NCBI GenBank assembly: GCA_030737835.1
Contig: CM060847.1
Coordinates: 15,712,656 to 15,776,655 of the forward strand
DNA length: 64,000 nt
Origin: Acorus gramineus
Lineage: Eukaryota > Streptophyta > Magnoliopsida > Acorales > Acoraceae
Reading direction: 5' to 3'
How positions within the stretch are numbered: the first letter of the stretch is position 1; each line of letters starts with the position of its first letter. The translations under genes and the position numbers were made by a program. The notes beneath the pieces were generated by a model. The model worked only from the letters and a program-made list of their open reading frames with translations. It was not told where the DNA came from and ran no database searches. This document shows, in pieces, positions 1 to 12,000 of the stretch.

Positions 1-952
1 TGACATGAATGCGGATTATATTCATGAAATAAACTTCAATTTGAATACTAAATATCAAAATAGATATATCATATATAGTTTATGACATTCATTACATACA
101 ATATTTGAAAATTAATTAAAATATTTTAGAATATATAATATAAATAGTTCAAAATTACATATAAGATCAAATAAATATTTTTTTTACTTATATGTTGAAA
201 GGAAAAGGGAAAAATAAAATACTATAGAGTGTCAATAATTGGTTGTAAGAAAAAAAATAATGACGATAATTGACTCTTTTTTTAATTATATTAGAAATTA
301 ATTTTCATTTATTTTATAAATCCTAATGATCGAATAAAGGTCAGGTTTGCAGGTTGGGTCGGGTTTTAAACATAAAACCCAAACCCAACCCATGTATTAC
401 ACGGGTCGAGGCGGATTGGGGTGAGTTTGAAAAACATGAAATTCAAACCCACCCATCTCATTGCCATCCCTACCTATTTTCTTATTATCTCGAATGGTAA
501 TCCTTCAAATCGATTCATTTTTGAAGTGAGACATTCATTCTAATTTAGTTTGGATATCTCTCACTGAAAGTTTTTGGATTATTTGATTCTTTTGAATTGA
601 TTAATTATTTATAAACATTGGATTCATTTGCTTAGATCATTTTTGTTTTTTTTTGGACTAATATACTTATTTGATTTCTGGGGTTTTTTTATATGAATTA
701 TTTAATATATTATTTTATGATTTTTAGGAAAAATGCATATGAGACATAGTGAAATGTGAATCTATGATTGTTTTTCTTATGTTTGATACCATTATTTTCA
801 TCATTTGATTGAATAAACTAAAGACATTAGATTTCTTGCATTTGGAGTCATTACTATAAAGATGTTATTGTAACTAAATTATTTGACATTAATATTAATC
901 GAATCATATGTTAGACTTTGTTTATGTGCATCTGCACATGCACAACAACTAG
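1..952 (+). mobile_element. Helitron 3' portion (5' end lies outside the window)
   Basis: The right end has the Helitron 3' signature: a short hairpin (TGTGCATCTGCACA, positions about 926-939), then a few bases, then CTAG at 949-952 followed by host T. The whole stretch recurs in reverse orientation at 44754-45702 with near identity, and both copies stop exactly at CTAG, which fixes the boundary. No Rep/helicase coding is present here, so this is a non-autonomous copy or only the tail of a longer one. Sequence around 345-465 holds degenerate CCCAACCC-type repeats. Confidence 0.75.
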
Positions 953-3952
953 TTTCTCATAAAATATATCAGGTTGCCACTCTCATCTTTATTCTTTCCT
1001 ACAACGTCTCCCTAATTATTTCGTATATCCTACTTATTTCACATATATCACCAACTGCCTCTCTCATCTTCCTAAACGTCTCCCTTATTCAAAGGTGCGA
1101 CCCTTCCCCTTCCACTCTCACAAACGACTTCCGTCAGGCAAAATGTCCAACGATCCTGATCCACCCTCTTCTCACTTTTATTTGTTTAGTTTTCTCCCTG
1201 CACGTTTGTTGTTTCTGTTTTCAAAGGTGGGTTCCTTTTTTTTTTTAAATGGATTTTGTTGATTTTTCTTCTTTATGTTCCCGTCAATTTGTTATTCCTT
1301 CTCCAACAAGATCACTCCCTGACCCTTTCCCACTCTCAGTTATATGTATTTTTTCTTATGACACTTATAATTTTTTTGGGTAGGGTTAATTTGTGGTTGT
1401 TCTCATGTTGGATTGTTGGTTTTCACAATTTTTATTTGTGTGTATTTATGAATGAATTGAAATTTTTTTTTTGAAAAGGATCTTAAAATATTTGGTTGTT
1501 TGTTTTCCTATGATTTTTAATTTTTATCACCCAACAAGAAAAATTCCAGCAAGGCTCTCCAACTCTGTTATATATCCTTTTTAATGTATTGGTTCTAATT
1601 TTTAAAAGTTAGGTGAATTCGTGGAGGTTGTGATGTGGGTATTGAAAATTTTGTTTTATCTGTATTTATGAATGAATTGGATTTTGTGATTTTGGTTATT
1701 TATTTTGTTACATTTTGTTGTTTATTATTATTTATGTTTTTATGAATTTTTTTTCATTGACCCACCAAGAACACTCCCTAGCCGGATCTCCCTCTGATTT
1801 ATATAGATTGTTTTGCGCCACTTAGACTTTTCTTGAGTTGGGTTAGTTTGTGGCTATTTGATGTGGCTTTTGACAATTTCATTTTGTGTGTATTTGTGAA
1901 TGAAATGTATTCTAATAGTTGTTCCTTAGAATGAATATATTTATTTTAGAAATGTACTAATTCCACTGTTGTTATTATGTGCTCCCATAAGTTGCAGATC
2001 AAACAGTCAACAAGTTTGTCGAAAACGAGGCTTTCCACTTTATTGCATGATAAATTGAGACTGCTAGGTATTCATTTAATTTGTTTTTTTTTTTTCGGTT
2101 TTCAATTTTGCTTAAGGTATGGATTTAAAAAATGATAAACCAATAGTTAAAATAGCAAAACGATTATAAAAGACATAAATAGGTTGCCATTGATTTTTTT
2201 TATTCTGATGTGAATTTAGCTAGGCGCTTTATATATCATGTATGAATTTACCTATTTCACCAAACACATTTCTTCATACTTATTATGGGAGAGTTGATGA
2301 TGCAATTTGCAATTTTATATGTTCATGTTGTGCTTAGTACCTTCTAACTCTTGCTTTGTTTACATTAATTTTCAGTTCCTTGGGGTTTGGACGCGTAGCA
2401 CTTCAAAACACACTTGCTAGAGTCACTTTTTAGGTATTTTACTTTTCAAAATTTTTAATTCTCCCATGTATCAATGTAATGCATGTTAGTACTTTTCAGC
2501 ATGATAGTATTTCAAATTTGGTATAGATCTGATTTGTTTAAATTGTTATTTAGATTAGTTAGGATAAAAACACAATTACTACATTGCAATCATTGAGTTC
2601 ATTCATTCTTAAACATTCTTTAGGAAACCAAAATATTATTGGTTAGAGGGCTCTCCCTTTCTTATTGGTAAAAATTTCAAATGTATAATGCGATATGGAG
2701 ACTTTATCCACGTACCATACCCATGACAAAATTACGCATTATTTAAATACATTATGCAGTAATATCTAACCCATTGACTTATTTGTTAACATAATTTTAT
2801 TCAGGATGCAACAAAGAAGAACAACTTCTTTTTTTCCTTGGTAGAAAATATTTCAACTTTATAGACTTTTTGCATTGTGATTTCGGGTGCAATGATGTTC
2901 GTTTCCCTTTATAATGTTGGACTAAATAAGTTGCTTGCACTAGAAAATTTATATAGAATCTGTACTAGTTTGATATAGAATTTTAGGAAATCCACTTTTT
3001 CCATTGTTCGTGAAAAAATGATTGTAAAGAGAGTTCAATTTATGGGAACGATAAAAAAAAAAAAAACAACTATAGAAAATATTCGAATTTGTAAGTAGGT
3101 AAGATTTTGATGTTTAAGATTGATATTTAATATGTTATGGGATTTACCTTTCTCAGCTTGCCAAAGAAAAATTATATGACATGGACCAGTGTTTAACAGG
3201 ACATTTGAACGCTTGACAGTAGATGGAAATTTAAAAAGGATGTCCCCATTGTTTCTTTGTATGCCTTTGACTAAAACATGGGATCTGGTATTATGTGTTA
3301 ATGTTTTTATTGATATGACATTTTTAAAAATTTCCATTCGTTTCATCTTCCCCTCTTATACAATTTCTCATTTCAGCTTCTTCTGTTTCATAATCTCCTT
3401 TCAGCCCCCTTGGATCCGCCACCCTCCCTCACCAGGAAATCATCTCATGGAGGTCATCAAGAAGATGGTCTAACATTTAAGGGAGGTGGAGAGTCTGAGG
3501 ATTATTTGTGGTCATTTTTTTTGCTCAATAAAAGTACTAAACAAAACAATTGATGTAGTATATCTGTATAAGCAGCATGTATGATCATCCATTGTGGGAG
3601 GACATTTATTTTGAACATTATTTTCAATCTGTACCATCATTTAGACCTTCCACTTGTTTTCTCCTCGTCTGTAATTCTTACCGAGCAATTATATTTGATA
3701 AATTATAGGGTTCCAATTAGAGCACTTGCTTTGTATTTTTTTTAATCCAAATGTTCAGGTTATCTTTGGACCATCAACAATAGCCACATTATTATTATTT
3801 TTCCTCTTAGTTTACAATACCCCGGGCTATCCGGGTAATTTCTTAATATTATTCTTTTTTTTTTTTTATGTTGGACCTATTCTAGGTACCATGATGTATT
3901 TTGAGTCTAAAAAATTAAGACATTGATATACATGATCTATTTTGTAATATCA
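953..3952. other. Intergenic stretch, no gene I can support
   Basis: AT-rich DNA without a convincing coding region. Weak exon-like signals exist. A short open stretch starting with ATG near 1143 ends at an AAG|GTGGGT donor near 1228. A candidate acceptor lies near 1994. A pyrimidine-rich acceptor near 3403 precedes a short terminal open frame that stops at 3471, and an AATAAA signal follows near 3527. These could be a non-coding or very small transcript, but no protein family is recognisable. Confidence 0.3.
1255..1910. repeat. Three diverged tandem copies of a ~205-bp unit
   Basis: Three consecutive blocks (about 1255-1480, 1481-1690 and 1691-1910) share the same order of motifs: a CAACAAGA/CACCAAGA word, a CTC-rich stretch, a TTATAT word, a GGGTTAGTTTGTGG-like word, and an ending in GTGTATTTATGAATGAA. 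Divergence is high, so the duplication is old. Confidence 0.55.
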
Positions 3953-4461
3953 TTTCTAATTAGGGGTGGTAAACGAGTCGAACGAGTCGAGCTTTGACCT
4001 GCTCAGGCTCGGCTCGTTTAGTATCAGGCTCGGCTCGGCTCGGGAACGAGCTTCATTTTGTGTTCAAGCTCGGCTCGTTGGACTCGTGAAAAGCTCGGTT
4101 AAAGCTCGGCTCGGCTCGTTTGTTAAACAAGCCAAGCTGAAGCTCGAATCAAAGCTCGGCTCGGGCTCGTTTAGCTAAAAAAAATCTTGTTTAGCATTTA
4201 AGAAGTCACATTTCATAAATCACAACACCTTATACATGTGAAAGTAACATAAGTTCGGGCTCGGGCTCGGCTCGTTAACCTTTTTTCAGTTAAGTAAACG
4301 AGCTCGTCTAGGCTCGGGCTCGGCTCGGGCTCGGCTCGTTTACAAACCGAGCTTTAAAAATTGTTCAAGCTCGGCTCGTTTGTTTAATCGAACGAGCCTG
4401 AGCGAGCTTTAACCGAGCCGAGCCCGAGCTGCTCGGCTCGTTTACCAACCCTAATTCTAAT
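3953..4461. mobile_element. hAT-type MITE with GCTCGG-rich interior
   Basis: The element spans 3961-4453 (493 bp). Its ends are inverted repeats TAGGGGTGGTAAACGAG and, on the other strand, TAGGGTTGGTAAACGAG. They are flanked by TTTCTAAT (3953-3960) and ATTCTAAT (4454-4461), an 8-bp target duplication with one mismatch, as hAT transposases make. The interior is made of GGCTCG/CGAGCC words in both orientations, which would fold strongly. No transposase is encoded. Confidence 0.8.
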
Positions 4462-4932
4462 TGTCATGTCACTAATCCACAATATAAAATCAATTAAATA
4501 TTATATATTTTACCATCTCAGTAAAAATCATACGCATTATATTCATACGAATATTTTGATTTAAAAAAAATCAAAACACTATATTAAAAAAATCAAATAA
4601 TACATGCTCAATAAAGCATCCACTCTAAATAATGATAATAATAATAATAAAAGTCATAACGAAGAGATTTGTTTACGTGTTGCCGCAGTCTACCAGAGGA
4701 AAAGAAAAGAAAAAAGAAAAATTGTCTCCCCCCATCTCGAATATCACCCAAAAACCAAACAGCCGTCATAAGATCAAGACCCTTAAATCAATAAACCCCC
4801 CCTCCCAATCAAAACCGCTCTGTACCCACCCACGGCGTCATCAAAAATTACAACCAAGCCCCTCATTCCCTCCCCTCCCCGCGCGTGGCGTAAGCACCCC
4901 CCCTCTTAAAGGGTCCAGTACTCAAAACCCTC

Positions 4933-4975
<43 letters not shown>

Positions 4976-5503
4976 ATCGTCTCCGCCTGGCGTGGCTTTC
5001 AGCTCTCATTGCAGCCATATTTGTAGGTGACAATTGATGGAACAGGCAAAACACTTATAAAGTGAATTTAAGGCTGAAAAATGGACTGGATGCAACATTA
5101 TCCTAAAAAGAATCAATCCTTTTCATATCCCAAGTTCCCTTAACAGCTAGTGCTAGACTACTTATATTGAGATTAGACTAATGCCCCGTTTGAAAAATGG
5201 AATGGCTGAAAACTTCTTTTCAGTATCCCAGGCTAGCTCCCTTAACAGCTAGTGCTAGACTACTTATATTGAGATTAGACTAATGCCCCGTTTGAATTCA
5301 TGATAGAGTGAAATCCATTGCAGATCCAAATGCCTTTTAACGTTTTTGCGGTAGCTTCGCTCCTCTTCTCACGCACAAGCTATTTTGGCTCACATTTAAA
5401 AAGCCCTTGAAAGAATGCTTTTTCAACGCGATGTTGTAACTTCTTGATTTTCCCTACACGAGTGGGGATTCCCTATACGAGTGGCCCCACTGCGGTCTCT
5501 AAC
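4462..5503. other. Non-coding stretch with (CT)n tract and a duplicated segment
   Basis: A (CT)n tract at about 4940-4973 lies in a C-rich stretch that resembles a plant 5' leader, but no coding exon follows it. Further right, a segment of about 58 bp containing GCTAGTGCTAGACTAC occurs twice as a direct repeat (about 5138-5195 and 5238-5295). Sequence up to 5503 is the left flank of the hAT insertion that follows. Confidence 0.5.
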
Positions 5504-5808
5504 CATGGGCGGAGCCATGAGTGGGCTTGGCCGAGCTGTAGCCTGGCTAAGATTCGTCAAAATCAATTTATTATTTTATCTCCAATTTATTTTAGAGATG
5601 TTGAAACTCATTTTTACTGTGAGTGGACTATTAATCTCATACATATTAGATAATTCTTTATATTGAAAAAAAGTTTGATAAAAAAAAAATTTAGATCTAG
5701 ATTCGATAACAAGTGATTTCTATTATTTAGAACATTCAATTTTAATATGAAATATTAGGGTGTCCTGTGGATAGTCCCACAGACAGTGAGTACAATTTTT
5801 TATTTTTT

Positions 5809-6164
5809 AAAATTAGCAATGTTATAAAAAGTGCTAGGCGCTAGTCGGGCGGTTGAGGAGGGACTAAGGATTAATCGGCTAGGCGGGGATTAATCAATTA
5901 CTTTATATAATAATAAATATAACACATATATATAAACATTAAAAATATAATAGAATACAAAATAATGACAAAGTAACATCAAAACAAAATTAATAATATG
6001 AGCATAATAGGGATAGCATAAAAAATTAATAAATAGATACATAATATATAAGTTATCTTGATAGCTTATTAGTCATCTAGGGATTAATAAAAAAAAGCGG
6101 CTAACTGCTAAGCGGGCAGGGACCACCTAGGCCTAGGCGGGATTTTTAAAACATTGAAAATTAG
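5809..6164. mobile_element. hAT-type MITE nested in the 5504-7102 element
   Basis: The element spans 5817-6156 (340 bp). Its ends CAATGTT...AACATTG are inverted repeats, and it is flanked by a perfect 8-bp duplication AAAATTAG (5809-5816 and 6157-6164). Subterminal CTAGGCG words appear in both orientations. The interior is AT-rich and encodes nothing. Confidence 0.88.
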
Positions 6165-6297
6165 TAAACATTATTTAATGAGATATATATTTCAATAAGA
6201 AGTGTATATCACTCCATTTCTAATTGAATAAACACATTTTTAGCAAATATAATTTTTATATTATTGAGGTATATACTCACCTAAAGAGATATACATG

Positions 6298-6876
6298 ACT
6301 GCATGTAAGCCTGTCAATCGGATGGATACGGATCAGATAGGTCCATATCCGTATCCGTATCCGAATTGGATATCCGAAAAAATATCCGTATCCGATATCC
6401 GACGGATATTCCAAAACCCATATCCGTATCCGATCCGAAAATCCGGATACGGATTCGGATAAAATCCGAAATATCCGAACCAGATTAAAATATAAATTTT
6501 TTATAAAATCTTAAGTCCTAACATGGTTAAATAGGTATCAACTAAAGACACAAAAACACAAATCTTAATATACTTAAATAAGTATTCAACATGGTTAAAT
6601 AGGTTTGTGTTTTGTCCTAGATCATGAACCATTAGATTTTTATCTAAGGGTTGAAACTAATTCTAACATATATAAATAAAATAACAATTCGGATACGGAT
6701 ATTTTTCGGATCGGATATAGGCTATATCCGATCCGATCCAAAAATTTTCGGATACGGATTATTTGGTTCGGATACGGATACAGATTTTTGAATATCGGAT
6801 ATTTTTTGTATTTTTGGATACTAATTCGGATCGGATACGGATATTTTTTCGGATAATTGACAGGCTTAACTGCATG
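6298..6876. mobile_element. hAT-type MITE rich in ATCCGTATCCG words, nested
   Basis: The element spans 6306-6868 (563 bp). The inverted ends are TAAGCCTGTCAAT and ATTGACAGGCTTA, flanked by a perfect 8-bp duplication ACTGCATG (6298-6305 and 6869-6876). GGATACGGAT/ATCCGTATCC words recur on both strands in both subterminal regions, which would favour a long hairpin. It is the second insertion inside the 5504-7102 element. Confidence 0.9.
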
Positions 6877-7110
6877 TGAAGGCTATCCACGGACTACGTG
6901 TAACAATGCTTATTTTAATATTTTCATTTTATTATATATTTTGTGTATATACATTAATTTTACTAGATATATAATATTCATTATGAATATGAACTTGTTT
7001 AATTTATATACATTTTAATATTATAATTTTTTTTAACATGGATTAAAAATTTTACTAAATTTTAGCACAGCCTACCGTAAAATTAAGTGCTCGCTCCGCC
7101 TGTCTCTAAC

Positions 7111-7613
7111 GGATCCTCAGTGAGCCTTTGACGAAAATGGGCTCTGCATCCCAAGCTAGTGACGTGGATGTTCCCCCTCCATAAGAATTTTGTTGGACAT
7201 ATTTTTTACTCTCTGTTCTAGGAACAAGTAGTTCTATTGTAGTCCATTCTATTTTTTTTATATATAAAATTATATATTGACTCTTTAAAATGCATGTTAT
7301 TATATGAAATAAAGTATATACTGAGATGTATTAGTGTAATTTTTTTCATGGTGAAAAAATGAAAAAAATGAACTGTAGTATATATTATGATAGTGCAATA
7401 TATACTACATTATCATAGCATATGGGGTTGTAAAACGGATTGCGTGTATCAACACTCTTTCGAAAATGTCTTTTTTGATACATGAAAGTGTTAAGAGACA
7501 TTCCTACAATCACTTTTATATAAATACACTTTAAATTTTTTAAAGGTATATATACGTGTCTAAAAAAAATACAAAAAACACAAAAATGAAATATATATAT
7601 ATATATATATATA
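7111..7613. other. AT-rich stretch without genes
   Basis: This is the right flank of the hAT insertion and AT-rich DNA, with a (TA)n tract at about 7591-7612. I see no coding or RNA gene. Confidence 0.5.
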
Positions 7614-8315
7614 CTTAAATACAAGGGCGGACCTAAAGGTTGGCTCGGCCGGGCTACAGTCAAGCCCAATTTTTTTTTTGTGTTACTTGTTATATATATT
7701 GAGATAATGTTACGTACAGACTTTTTTTCAATCATAATTTCAGTTTACACATGTTTTGAATTTTTTTAAAATAATATACTTCATTTAATGAGATACATGT
7801 TTTTATAAAAAAAAATGAAACATATACTTATATACTCTAATAAATTGCATGAATACATTTATAGAAAATGTGTAAAATTTATATCGAAACATATACCTCA
7901 TTATTGTGAATATATACTCCGGTTATTTTCTATCGATGCATATATGACTAAAATTGGAGCTGAAAAAAAAAAAAAAATGAAATGTCCAACCTCTTCTACA
8001 GCCCCATTTGCAATCCATACCATTTTTCTTTTTTCAAAAAAAATTATGCACTCTCTTATCGAAGTACAGTAATGTAGTTTTTTTCATTATGAATAAATAA
8101 TTTTTTTATTTCAGATACCCTACACTATGATACACAATATATACTACGTTATCACAGTGTATGGGATTGCAAAAAAAGATTGAATGTTTTTTTAATAATA
8201 CATTATTTAGTATATAAAATAATTACATCAAATATAAGAATAAAAAATCCTTCTATATTAATATTTAATATAACCCATCCAAAAATATTATCTTGGATCC
8301 GCCCCTGCTTAAATA
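7614..8315. mobile_element. hAT-type element, non-autonomous, 686 bp
   Basis: The element spans 7622-8307. Its ends are CAAGGGCGGACC and, on the other strand, CAGGGGCGGATCC. The flanking 8-bp target duplication CTTAAATA (7614-7621 and 8308-8315) is perfect. The end type matches the larger element at 5504-7102 and the interior length is about the same, so I infer one family. No transposase is encoded. Confidence 0.88.
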
Positions 8316-8837
8316 TATTGAATGCATACTTTCTCGCATTTTATCTAATAGAGTATATACTCGTCCATGATACATACTCGATTAGAGAAATTATATACAC
8401 GTTTAGCACATGAATGGATCTCCAGCAGGGGAAATGTTACGCTCAATTTCGCTTACAACTCCAATGTTTTGATTTTTTTTAAAAATAATATACATTAGTT
8501 AATGGTGTGTATATTTTATAAAAGAAGAGATGATACATATATGCACACATGTACTTTAATAAATTGTACTGACTCATTTATAAAAAATTATAAAAAATTC
8601 TACTGAGACTACAAACAGGACTATAGACCCGTTACTTTTTTCATATAAGACCAGATGAGATCATCTGTTTGTTATTTACATGTTTATTTTTTTACTTTGT
8701 TGAACAACCTTAAATTCATCAAATAAATAAAATGTTCATTTATCACCCATGTCCTAATTCCTTTAATCAATTTAGAATGTTTCGTTTTTATCCAAATAAA
8801 AACAAGCGTAAGCAGAGAGTCCAAGCTCATACAAGGC
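8316..8837. other. AT-rich spacer upstream of UTP6
   Basis: No coding, RNA or repeat feature is recognisable beyond AT-rich sequence. Confidence 0.5.
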
Positions 8838-8989
8838 AAGCCCAATAAATGGCTCGGCCCACTATATCCCATTCGTGTTTGGCCAATCCGCAGCTTCCGC
8901 TGCTCCGCGTCCCACCAGACCAAACCCTCCACCCTCTCAAAGCCCCCTCGGTCTAAAGCCCTCCCAAAACCCTAAATCAGCTGTAACAC

Positions 8990-9028
<39 letters not shown>

Positions 9029-9033
9029 CAACA
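8838..9033 (+). promoter_or_regulatory. UTP6 proximal promoter and 5' leader
   Basis: The region holds AAGCCCAA (8838-8845), GGCCCA (8856-8861, the site II core bound by TCP factors) and a telo-box AAACCCTAAA (8967-8976). Site II plus telo-box is the known pairing in promoters of plant ribosome-biogenesis and ribosomal-protein genes, which fits UTP6. A (GA)n tract at about 8995-9027 runs almost to the start codon and is probably 5' UTR. No clear TATA box is seen. Confidence 0.6.
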
Positions 9034-12000
9034 ATGGCGGACGTTGTGCAGTACAGGCTGGAGCGGATGGTGGAGGAGTTGGACGACATGGAGCGTCGCC
9101 GCCTCTTCAGCCGCCCCGAGATCGATGAGATCGTGCGCCGCCGCCGGGACTTCGAGTACCGCCTCAAGCGCCGGCGACCGATCCGGCAGGACTTCCTCGA
9201 TTACGTCGACTACGAGTCCAAGGTCGACCACCTCCGCCGCCTCCGCAAGAGCGTAATGGCGGCGGAGCTCAGGAGGAACAACAAGAGGTGGAAGCGATCG
9301 CTGTCTGACTTCGCCGGGGTCAGGAGGATCGTTGATATTTACAGGCTTGCCACTATTAAGTTCAAGGGGGATATGGATCTGTGGTTCAGGTATCTTGAGT
9401 TCTGCCGGTGGAAGCGGCATGGGGCGATGAGAAAGGTAAAAATTGATTTTTTTCGCGGGTCTTGGTTGTAAGAAGAAGAAAAGCTTGGATCAAAGTTCTG
9501 TTGATTACACAAGGAAATGAACGATTTTTGGGTCATTTGATTGTGAATTTGGGTTCAATTTTTTTTTAATGCCTTGTAGTGATCTTTTAGAGTGTTCCGG
9601 TTGGAATTGAAGTTAGTTTTATGTGTGAATCGTAAGTGAATTGGGTTTTGAATGTTTTGATTGAACTTTGGTTTTGATTTTATTGGGTTTGTATTGTAGC
9701 AGTCTGGCTTGTATAGATATCTGGATTTGATAAGAAGAATTAAATATGTGATATGGTCTTCATGTGATTTTTTTAAGGATGGTAAACTGTTGAATCCTTC
9801 TTGAAGATTGTATTGGGGTAGATTGTTTGTATTATGATAAATCACTCTGATTGAACTTTTAATCGAAGAATAATGAATTTTTAACAGGACTTTATTGATA
9901 CACTGAGTTCTTGCCTAATTGATGCATCAAAGTACAAGGTTGAACTATCTTTCTTTAAAAAAATTCCTTTCTTCTCAAACATCATGGATTGTAATGGTCT
10001 TTTCTCTTGCCATTTTATTTAAGTTGGTAGAGGCCAGGTGTTTAGTTCAGAAGCATTATCATAAGGCCAGTATCTGAACTTTGATTTGCAGAGGCTAGGA
10101 ACCATGAATCAGAAGTCCTCATTTTGCATACAAAGTTGGGGTTTTGAGAGGATTGGTAGGACTAGAACATATCTAAGCTGCACTGCAGGATATGAATGGT
10201 AGAATAGCTCCTAGACTGGTTTGGCATGTTATTATTACAATTCAAGCAAAAAGATTCCATATTTATGTTTTCCTTTATGTAATTCAGAACTTATGTTGTT
10301 TTTCATGTTCTATTTAATTTCTCCTTTTTTTTTCTTGTTGTCTTAAACAAAGAAATTCTGAATAAACACTGTATGTTGTTTTGATTCTAATTTTTCATAT
10401 TCTTTTTGGGATCTTTCCAGGTTTTGGCTAAGGCGATCAGATATCACCCAAAGGTCCCTGGACTCTGGATCTATGCTGCAGCATGGGAGTTTGATTGTAA
10501 CCTAAATGTCACATCTGCAAGATCCCTTATGCAGAGTGGGTTGAGGGCATGTCCAAATTCGGAGAATCTTTGGGTTGAATATCTCCGGATGGAGCTCACT
10601 TATCTTAACAAGTTGAAAGCTCGTAAGGCTGCTCTCGGAGAAGATTCCGGGAAGGAAAATAAGACTGTTGAAACGGATGAAAATGCCAAACAATGGAAAG
10701 AAGACAACATCGATTTATTTATGCCTCTGAGTGAGAAAGAGAATGTCGAAGGGTTTGATCCTCAGGAACAAAATGTGGGCAAGAAGACTGATGCCTTTCA
10801 GGAACGTAGTTCTCATGTATTTCAAACAATATATCGTGGGGCTGTCGAGGCTATTCCTTCAAGCATGAACTTGTGTAAGCGCTTTGTGGAGATTTTGGAT
10901 GATGTAGAACTATCACATTCAGACAAGCTGAGAGAAGAGATAATGGAAGACATTAGAAACAGATTTTCCCAAAAGGAAGATTATTGGGATTGGCTAGCAA
11001 AACTACAAATTCGTAATTGTAAAATGGATAAGGAGCTGACAAGAGAAGAAATCCTTGGCATGCTGCATAAAGCAGTGCAGGTAAGCCTTTTCATAAAAAT
11101 TTTAGTCTTTCTAAGAATATTCAGTATAATTTGTGCAGATTGATGTATCATATCATAATATCATTATACTCACATTAGAATGTTAAGGATTGAAGTCCCC
11201 AACGTGGCTTTCTTCTTTCTTTTCCTTTTCTCCTCGTAAAGAATTTCTATCATGGAGTGCCATAGTCCAGAAGTCTTATGAGTGGCAAAATTCTTGATGC
11301 AGGGAAATATTACTAAGGCCAGACAGTTCTAAAAATGTAGGAAAAGAAGCTAACGAAGTGTTCAATAGGGAACTGTATATCATTTCATATTCAGTCTACA
11401 TGATCGTTCAAGAGAACCCAAAGTTATATCATCAGATTATAATAAGCTCTAAGGACATTGGGAACTAGCTTTAAATATATCGAGGAAATCAATGCCCAAA
11501 CCATGTCATTCAAAATAATAGAGTTTAGTATTTAATGTTTGAATATAGAATAACTCAAACAAACTCACAAGGATATAGTAGGAGGCCTGTGAATAATGAT
11601 TGAGGGAGAAAGCTTAGGAAGAGTGGTGGTAGAGACGTGGACAAGGTTTTCCCAATTACTCCATTTCTCATGAAAAGAGTGTATCTAACCATCTGAAAAG
11701 AGCTATTATGACGGTATATATAGTGTGGCAGTTTAAATTCTACTCGTCCATGTAATATTTTAGAATTGGCTTCCCACCTTCCTTTTCTGGATGGTGTGTT
11801 GCCACTTCTTCTCAAAAAAAAAAAAAGGCAGGGTTCCTGATTAAGGCTCCGTTTGGGAGTGTGGTGGGAGACTCGGCGTCGGTGGAAGCGTAGGTGCGTT
11901 GAAAAATCATTGTTTCAATGCGTCCGAACCGCGAGAAAAAATAGGCGTCAAACGCACATGTTCATTTCAAACGTGAACACCAGTTATTGTGTTTGTTTGG

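Larger units (their letters stand above)
5496..7110. mobile_element. hAT-type element, non-autonomous, host of two nested insertions
   Basis: The termini are CATGGGCGGAGCC at 5504 and its inverted counterpart ending GCTCCGCCTG at 7102. They are flanked by a perfect 8-bp target duplication TCTCTAAC (5496-5503 and 7103-7110). Of the 1599 bp, about 919 bp are two later insertions with their duplications, so the original element was about 680 bp. That is nearly the size of the related element at 7622-8307, which has the same CA-GGGCGGA type of end. No transposase frame is present. Confidence 0.88.

Noticed and set aside
4632..5030. 132-residue frame with a Ser-Leu repeat
   Set aside because: It reads through a (CT)n tract and low-complexity DNA; it looks like an untranslated leader without a gene behind it.
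8684..8932. 82-residue minus-strand frame upstream of UTP6
   Set aside because: It overlaps the promoter motifs and leader of UTP6 and shows no protein features.
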